Shown here in pieces: positions 1 through 3,528 of a stretch of DNA of 40,166 bases. The DNA comes from a virus: positions 1-40,166 of the IMG/VR virus record IMGVR_UViG_3300047157_000002; one strand, written 5' to 3'. The number at the start of each line of letters is the position of its first letter. Position 1 is the first letter of the stretch. The position numbers and the translations under genes are program-made. Below the pieces are notes generated by a model. The model saw only the letters and a program-made list of their open reading frames with translations. It was not told the origin of the DNA and searched no databases.

Positions 1-162
1 ATCACTGTAGCGAGGGTGGATTTTCCCCATAGGGTTGCATTTAGTCGCAGTTGCAAGGCAAAAAAACAAGTAAACCAAGGGCAAAAAAAGGACATTATAT
101 CCGTTGCATACATTAATTAACTTTGGTTCTAGGTTTTTTATATTTTTGCTTGTCTTCGTGCT
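1..162. repeat. Left direct terminal repeat (162 bp)
   Basis: Bases 1-162 are identical to 40005-40166, compared base by base. A T7-type phage has a short direct terminal repeat used in concatemer processing, and the length (about 160 bp in T7) fits. An assembly overlap of a circularly permuted genome would look the same, but the T7-type terminase favours a true repeat. It contains poly-A tracts (around 58-67 and 83-90) and no gene. Confidence 0.85.
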
Positions 163-194
163 TGTCTGTTTTTTTGGTTTGGTGGTTCAGTTAG

Positions 195-217
195 TAAAGT
201 TCCCATATAAGATAGAG
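195..217 (+). promoter_or_regulatory. Putative phage RNA polymerase promoter P1 (left end)
   Basis: The sequence AAAGTTCCC followed by ATATAAGATAG matches five other copies of the same element in the window. It lies just inside the left terminal repeat and upstream of the first small gene, a place comparable to the left-end promoter/origin of T7. It departs slightly from the others in the middle, so it may be weaker. Confidence 0.62.
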
Positions 218-295
218 TAAGGGTTCACACAGTATATATACAGGTTACCTACTCACTACATACACCAACACACTAACAAGATAAGAAGACAAGAT

Positions 296-382
296 ATGAA
301 TAAGTTTAAGATGTTTACTATAGCCGCACTGGTTGGCTATTGGTTGACTCTAATAGGTTGCACCGCAATTAAATATTTATAA
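296..382 (+). CDS. 28-residue putative lipoprotein
   Basis: This is a very short reading frame of 28 codons. It begins with a basic start (MNKFK), followed by a hydrophobic stretch and the lipobox-like sequence Leu-Ile-Gly-Cys at residues 19-22. Only six residues follow the cysteine. It is the first possible gene after promoter P1, and an AAGAAG purine stretch lies upstream. Tiny lipoproteins in this position of phages can act in superinfection exclusion, but nothing here proves that. I do not recognise a family. A chance frame cannot be excluded given the size. The lipobox and position are what I see; the function is open. Confidence 0.5.
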   Translation: MNKFKMFTIAALVGYWLTLIGCTAIKYL

Positions 383-745
383 TTAAATTTATAATATTAA
401 GTAAGTATAACAATTCTAATTAAGGCAATTCTGCCATAATCTCAATAACTCACAATCCACAATTTACACGCTATAAGCCATGCAATACGTGAACATAGCT
501 GTTATGCAATAATAGCATTACTAATTAAATCCGTTTCATGTATAAGTTATTTATGTTTGATTTTTTAAATATTTACCAAGTGCTAACACCAGTGACAGCA
601 GGGTTGAGCTTAAATTTTAAAAAGTCTCTGACACCAACAGCCGCATAGTTGGGACGAGTCGGACACCGCAACAGGTAGCCTATAGGTTATGGAGTCGGTC
701 TAGTGCTTCAGCGTCATTGCTCTTAGCCAGTACAATTTGAAATTG
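383..745. other. Gene-free early region, AT-rich then GC-richer
   Basis: I find no frame worth calling here. The first part (383-595) is AT-rich with small inverted repeats such as GGCA/TGCC near 424-435. From about 600 the composition becomes clearly richer in G and C and holds potential RNA helices (separate entry). ACAATT/AATTGT at 733-746 forms a small hairpin next to the ribozyme. No tRNA T-arm was seen, so an attP could not be placed here. Confidence 0.6.
628..722 (+). ncRNA. Candidate structured RNA of unknown class
   Basis: A GC-richer island stands in AT-rich non-coding DNA. CUGAC (628-632) can pair with GUCGG (658-662), and inside it CCAAC (634-638) pairs with GUUGG (648-652), with the asymmetric internal loop A versus GACGA. 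A second hairpin can form at UAGCC/GGUUA around 676-689. The heptamer GAGTCGG occurs twice (656-662 and 692-698), so alternative pairing with CUGAC is possible. It does not match a riboswitch, tRNA or ribozyme class I know. It sits directly upstream of the type III hammerhead. Confidence 0.4.
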
Positions 746-803
746 TGTTTGTATCATATTATTAAATATGACTGATGAGCTGTCAGTAACAGCGAAACAA
801 ACA
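746..803 (+). ncRNA. Type III hammerhead ribozyme
   Basis: All parts of the hammerhead consensus are present in order. The stem III 5' strand is UGUUUGU (746-752), followed by the cleavage base A753. Stem I is UCAUAU (754-759) paired to AUAUGA (766-771) around a six-base loop. The core CUGAUGA is at 772-778. Stem II is GCUGU (779-783) paired to ACAGC (789-793), and the core GAAA is at 794-797. The stem III 3' strand ACAAACA (797-803) closes the helix with seven pairs. Predicted cleavage is after the GUA triplet, between 753 and 754. The 3' strand of stem III runs into the leader of the next gene, three bases before its GGAG. This is read from sequence; activity is inferred. Confidence 0.9.
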
Positions 804-820
804 AACGGAGTCTTTATATA

Positions 821-986
821 ATGAAGATACCAAAAAAAGTTGCTAAAATGCAAAACGCTGAGAGCTTGGCTAAGTTATCAAGACACTCAAGCAAAAAATG
901 AGCATTTTGCGGCTTATAACAAAGAGACTGACAAAGCTAAAAAAATCAAGATGTTAGCTGAAGCAGTCAAAGAAGGTTGGATATAA
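821..986 (+). CDS. Small early gene, probably crossing a frame change
   Basis: An ATG at 821 follows a GGAG at 807-810 and opens a frame that stops at 901 after 26 residues (MKIPKKVAKMQNAESLAKLS and a poor tail). From about 864 the +1 frame reads AWLSYQDTQAKNEHF and continues as a natural-looking charged helix to a TAA at 984-986. That frame has no ATG start. The next gene begins two bases after this stop. The best reading is one protein of about 54 residues broken by a one-base change near 861-866 (GAGAG), or a site of +1 frameshifting. If neither holds, the 26-residue peptide is the product. Family not recognised. Confidence 0.45.
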
Positions 987-987
987 G

Positions 988-1149
988 GTGTATCAATCCA
1001 AGCGTTACTGGGACAATATCAAACTTATTAAAGTTGATAACCTTGAGCCGCTTGAAATTGTACCATTAGAAGACCAACACAAACAAGCTGAAGAGCTTGA
1101 GCCTGAAACAAAGTTAATATTGTGGAAGCTCAAGTATCAATCAAATTAA
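988..1149 (+). CDS. Hypothetical 53-residue protein (GTG start)
   Basis: A 53-codon frame starts with GTG two bases after the stop of the preceding reading frame, which suggests translational coupling. The product is charged, with a basic aromatic start (YQSKRYWDN), a Leu/Glu-rich middle and a Trp-Lys-containing end. There is no membrane segment or known motif. No ATG is available, and the GTG start is chosen because the frame is otherwise complete. A stable hairpin follows its stop. I do not recognise the family; coding is supported by codon quality and tight spacing only. Confidence 0.55.
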   Translation: MYQSKRYWDNIKLIKVDNLEPLEIVPLEDQHKQAEELEPETKLILWKLKYQSN

Positions 1150-1155
1150 AATTGT

Positions 1156-1179
1156 GGGCGGTTGCATTTTTTGCCGCCC
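1156..1179 (+). other. RNA hairpin GGGCGG/CCGCCC
   Basis: GGGCGG (1156-1161) pairs with CCGCCC (1174-1179) around a U-rich loop, in a region otherwise AT-rich. No U-run follows, so it is a poor intrinsic terminator. It may be a processing or stability element between the 988 and 1223 genes. Its stem resembles the GGCGGC/GCCGCC stem inside the type II hammerhead. Confidence 0.5.
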
Positions 1180-1190
1180 TCAGTTATACT
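1162..1190 (+). promoter_or_regulatory. Possible host sigma70-type promoter
   Basis: TTGCAT (1162-1167) and TATACT (1185-1190) are separated by exactly 17 bases, and the downstream gene starts at 1223. The -10 matches consensus at five of six positions; the -35 matches only at TTG. It overlaps a strong hairpin, and in AT-rich DNA such boxes arise often, so this is tentative. Confidence 0.3.
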
Positions 1191-1222
1191 ATATATAAAC
1201 CAACTAACAAACGGAGTATAAT

Positions 1223-1552
1223 ATGAGAAGTTATCCAATATGGGTTGACACTTACAATAACGCCTATTCTAACAATGGTGCAAAGTCTCAAGGCGTTAGG
1301 GACTATGCAAAAAGTAATATGTATGTTGGCACAAGTGCCTCTAATTCATATAATTTTGGTGATTATAGCATAAGCCATTCAGACAACGGCAAAGAAAAAA
1401 ACTATAATTTCTATGTTGACGGTGAATTAATGAAGACGGCAACATATAACAAAAATAAAAAAACAATGGAGTCTAAAAACTATATGAGCGAAGAGTCATT
1501 AAAAGAGAAATACTTTAAAAAGTGGAAGCAAGAAGAGGCTGACAAAGGCTGA
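1223..1552 (+). CDS. Hypothetical early protein, 109 residues
   Basis: The start is set by GGAG at 1213-1216 inside a leader shared with two other early genes. The N-terminal half is rich in Tyr, Asn and Ser (SNSYNFGDYSISHSDNG), and the C-terminal half is lysine/glutamate-rich and probably helical. No membrane segment or recognised domain is seen. The frame stops at TGA 1550-1552, but the +1 frame from 1548 continues smoothly (AEAFRNERYAERLRVNGYRD) to a TAA at 1608-1610, four bases before the type II hammerhead. The true product may therefore be about 128 residues, through a +1 shift at GGC-UGA or because of a one-base sequence change. Function unknown. Confidence 0.65.
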   Translation: MRSYPIWVDTYNNAYSNNGAKSQGVRDYAKSNMYVGTSASNSYNFGDYSISHSDNGKEKNYNFYVDGELMKTATYNKNKKTMESKNYMSEESLKEKYFKKWKQEEADKG

Positions 1553-1614
1553 AGCCTTTAGGAATGAGCGTTACGCTGAGAGACTAAGAGTCAACGGCTA
1601 CAGAGACTAACACA

Positions 1615-1675
1615 GAGCGAAACTTGGCGGCTTCTTGCCGCCTTGTCTCAGGGTCACGCCCTGACTGATGAGCTC
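1615..1675 (+). ncRNA. Type II hammerhead ribozyme
   Basis: This has the order of an open-stem-II hammerhead. The 3' strand of stem II, GAGC, is at 1615-1618 and the core GAAA at 1619-1622. A stem III hairpin follows: C1623-G1645, two U-U mismatches, then GGCGGC (1626-1631) with GCCGCC (1637-1642). The cleavage triplet GUC is at 1645-1647. Stem I is UCAGGG (1648-1653) with CCCUGA (1659-1664) around UCACG. The core CUGAUGA is at 1665-1671, and the stem II 5' strand GCUC (1672-1675) pairs with GAGC. Predicted cleavage is at 1647/1648. The U-U pairs in stem III and the four-pair stem II are the only weaknesses. Confidence 0.84.
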
Positions 1676-1778
1676 ATTTATGGGTCACGCTTAGCGTTTT
1701 AATCAGCTTGTAATGTGAAACCAAATCGGCAGTTTTATAACGTGGGTATTTACAATTAATATAGATAGTGACTATATC
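1676..1778. other. Non-coding stretch after the type II ribozyme
   Basis: No gene is seen. The nonamer GGGTCACGC (1682-1690) repeats the ribozyme stem I/loop sequence at 1651-1659, so the second GGG could compete for CCC of stem I. A short ACGC/GCGT hairpin followed by TTTTA lies at 1687-1702. The rest is unstructured by eye. Confidence 0.4.
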
Positions 1779-1822
1779 GGAGATAGGCGTAGAGATTAAC
1801 ACAGACAATTTACGCCTACTCC
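1779..1822 (+). other. Long RNA hairpin (12 bp with one bulge)
   Basis: GGAG-A-TAGGCGTA (1779-1791) pairs with TACGCCTA-CTCC (1811-1822), giving eight plus four pairs with a single bulged A and a 19-base loop. No U-run follows. In a T7-like early transcript such long stems are typical RNase III-type processing sites; that role is inference. Confidence 0.55.
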
Positions 1823-1835
1823 ACCAATTATACGG

Positions 1836-1862
1836 AGCTTAGCTATGAGCTGAGCTTTTATT
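1836..1862 (+). terminator. Terminator-like hairpin before gene 1887
   Basis: AGCTTAGCT (1836-1844) pairs with AGCTGAGCT (1848-1856), nine pairs including one G-U, around a three-base ATG loop, followed by TTTATT. The U tract is short, so partial termination or RNA processing are both possible. It is the third structured element placed just before a shared early leader. Confidence 0.45.
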
Positions 1863-1886
1863 AACAAACTAACAACGGAGTATAAT

Positions 1887-2099
1887 ATGTATATAGACAA
1901 GTATAATATAACTGTTAGCGGTGATAAGTATAACAGCAAGACAAAAAAGCAAGACCATGACGTTGACGTGGTACACGTTGCAAGTGATGAGCCTACAAAA
2001 GCTAAGAGCTTATTAAATATAATAGACTCTATGATGGAAGCTCACGAAGGTTGTGAGATTGAAATAGATGTAGTAATAAAACAACATAGGTATGAATAA
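1887..2099 (+). CDS. Hypothetical early protein, 70 residues
   Basis: The start is fixed by GGAG at 1877-1880 in the same leader as the 1223 gene. The product is acidic (DHDVDVVHVASDEPTKA), with a short helical middle (LLNIIDSMMEAH) and a beta-like end (CEIEIDVVIKQHRYE). It has no membrane segment, zinc motif or recognised family. It is followed after three bases by the 2103 gene, and the group 1887-2663 reads as one operon leading to the integrase. In T7 relatives this position holds small host-takeover proteins, but no specific role can be assigned. Confidence 0.65.
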   Translation: MYIDKYNITVSGDKYNSKTKKQDHDVDVVHVASDEPTKAKSLLNIIDSMMEAHEGCEIEIDVVIKQHRYE

Positions 2100-2102
2100 T
2101 AT

Positions 2103-2297
2103 ATGAGATATACTTATAATTGTAATGACGGCTTGAATACTGATAAAAGCACAAATCATATTCAGGCTATGTCATATAAAAAAATGTTAAAAATATTGCC
2201 TTCAAAATATCCTGTAGGTACTATTGTTAATATTAGTTATACAAACAAAAAAGACAATCTAATAATAAAAGACGTGAAAGTAGGTACTAATGACTAA
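2103..2297 (+). CDS. Hypothetical early protein, 64 residues
   Basis: Starts three bases after the preceding stop and overlaps the next gene by eight bases, as expected inside a compact phage operon. The product is basic and polar (DGLNTDKSTNHIQAMSYKKM, then a beta-rich tail ending VKVGTND). No motif or membrane segment is visible and the family is not recognised. No clear Shine-Dalgarno precedes the ATG, so translation probably depends on coupling to the upstream gene. Confidence 0.55.
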   Translation: MRYTYNCNDGLNTDKSTNHIQAMSYKKMLKILPSKYPVGTIVNISYTNKKDNLIIKDVKVGTND

Positions 2298-2568
2298 TAA
2301 TATGGAAACAGCAACAGTAAAAATAAAAAAAACTATTTCCCATTATGGATTTTTTTGTAATGACAGGGCATACGGTGAACATGACCCAGAATACAGAAAA
2401 TGGATAGAAAAAGATGGTATTAAATGGGACGATTATAATAGTGGTGACTGTGCCACAGACGGCGAAATGCTTGACGACTTTTGCACAGAGAATAATAAAT
2501 TATTTGAATTTATTTTCTGTGAAGAGGCAGATGGCTTTTACAAAGTAAACAAGGGATTGCAACTATGA
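2290..2568 (+). CDS. Hypothetical early protein, 92 residues
   Basis: Overlaps the upstream gene by eight bases and the next by four (ATGA), typical of coupled genes. The protein is acidic and aromatic, with three cysteines in its middle and C-terminal part (CATDG, FCTE, FCEE). The first residues (MTNNMETATVKIKK) contain a second possible start, ATG at 2302. The cysteines are not spaced as a standard zinc ribbon. I do not recognise the family; it is probably another early accessory protein. Confidence 0.6.
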   Translation: MTNNMETATVKIKKTISHYGFFCNDRAYGEHDPEYRKWIEKDGIKWDDYNSGDCATDGEMLDDFCTENNKLFEFIFCEEADGFYKVNKGLQL

Positions 2569-2663
2569 TTGAAATATTTTTAGATGCACCAATGGAGCTC
2601 AAGGTTTTAATCTTGGGCTTCATGTTTTTATTAATTAAAGAAACATTAACAAAAAAGGACTAG
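2565..2663 (+). CDS. 32-residue single-span membrane peptide
   Basis: The ATG overlaps the upstream TGA (ATGA), and the frame ends at TAG 2661-2663. After an acidic start (MIEIFLDAPMELK) comes one hydrophobic span, VLILGFMFLLI, then a charged tail ending TLTKKD. The acidic-outside/basic-inside pattern fits an inner-membrane peptide. Small membrane peptides are common in phage early regions, but no family can be named. The four-base overlap is the main support for coding. Confidence 0.55.
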   Translation: MIEIFLDAPMELKVLILGFMFLLIKETLTKKD

Positions 2664-2670
2664 ACGGCAC

Positions 2671-3477
2671 ATGAAAACTATAAAAGAAATAAAAGACTCT
2701 ATGCTTTGGGAAAAGTGTCAAGACAGTAGAGCTGAGCTTTGTTTAAAATTTTTTGGAGCTGAGCTTAGCCCAAATGATATACACGAAGAGGACATTGAAG
2801 ATTTAACGTCACATCTAAAACAACGTGGTATCAAGGGCTCTACAATTAACAGGTATCTTGCAAGTGTTAGTAAGATATTGAAATATGCTTATCAAAGACC
2901 TAACGTATACCAAATGAATAGAGTTCCGCACATAGTATGGCAGGAAGAGTCTAAAGCTAGACTAAGATTTATGACAGTAGAAGAAGAGCAGATTATGATT
3001 AAGATACTTGGTAAGAGTCCATATCTTAGTCTATTTTTATTTTTGCTAGATACTGGCGTTAGACTTGGTGAAGCTCTGTCATTTAAAAAAGATGCTATAC
3101 AAAAATTAGACAATAAGTATTTTATTGTGTTGTATGGTGATGAGACTAAAAATGGCACAACTAGGAGCGTACCTTTGACTAGACGTTGTGTTGCTATTGT
3201 AAATGCACTGGGTGATTTTAGCCATTTAGACTATAATATGACTGAGCGTGTTTGGACTAGATTAAGAAAAGACATGGGCTTAGCTAATGATAAACAGTTT
3301 GTTATACATTGTTTACGTCATACGTGTGCTTCAAGACTAGCTCAATCAGGTAAAGTAGAGTTACACTTTATTAAGGAATGGTTGGGTCATAAGTCGTACA
3401 ACATGACGCTTAGATATGCACATTTAATGCCTAAGAATCTATTAAAAGCTGTGTCTATACTTGAGGACTACAAGTAA
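2671..3477 (+). CDS. int: Tyrosine recombinase (phage integrase)
   Basis: A 268-residue site-specific recombinase that would insert and excise the phage genome. The N-terminal part (about 1-95) is a SAM-like core-binding domain; the rest is the catalytic domain. The catalytic set is complete: Arg131 (TGVRLGE), Lys160, His213 and Arg216 (HCLRHT), His240 (LGH), and nucleophile Tyr249 (LRYAH). A separate N-terminal arm-binding domain is short or absent. It lies between the early genes and the RNA polymerase, the place where integrases occur in temperate pelagiphage podoviruses. Its stop codon is part of promoter P2. No excisionase or repressor of a known family is seen, and no attP with a tRNA fragment was recognised nearby. 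Confidence 0.95.
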   Translation: MKTIKEIKDSMLWEKCQDSRAELCLKFFGAELSPNDIHEEDIEDLTSHLKQRGIKGSTINRYLASVSKILKYAYQRPNVYQMNRVPHIVWQEESKARLRFMTVEEEQIMIKILGKSPYLSLFLFLLDTGVRLGEALSFKKDAIQKLDNKYFIVLYGDETKNGTTRSVPLTRRCVAIVNALGDFSHLDYNMTERVWTRLRKDMGLANDKQFVIHCLRHTCASRLAQSGKVELHFIKEWLGHKSYNMTLRYAHLMPKNLLKAVSILEDYK

Positions 3478-3497
3478 AGTACCCATAGTAGATAGCA
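3475..3497 (+). promoter_or_regulatory. Putative phage RNA polymerase promoter P2
   Basis: AAAGTACCC followed by ATAGTAGATAG matches the shared element. The initial TAA is the stop codon of the integrase gene. It lies 32 bases before the start of the RNA polymerase gene, so the polymerase would transcribe its own gene. Confidence 0.78.
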
Positions 3498-3528
3498 CAA
3501 ATTAACACATAAACTTATAGGAGTTAAT

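Noticed and set aside
218-295. Host sigma70 early promoter using TATATA at 233-238
   Set aside because: No acceptable -35 element at 16-18 bases upstream; in such AT-rich DNA the box alone is not informative.
600-745. tRNA gene or tRNA-derived attP in the GC-rich early segment
   Set aside because: No T-arm (GGTTC-A-CC type), anticodon arm or acceptor pairing could be assembled on either strand by eye.
1665-1735. Reading the second CTGATGA with the GAAA near 1718 as a type III ribozyme
   Set aside because: Stem II would have no pairing and stem III would mismatch; the GAAA at 1619 gives a full type II fold instead.
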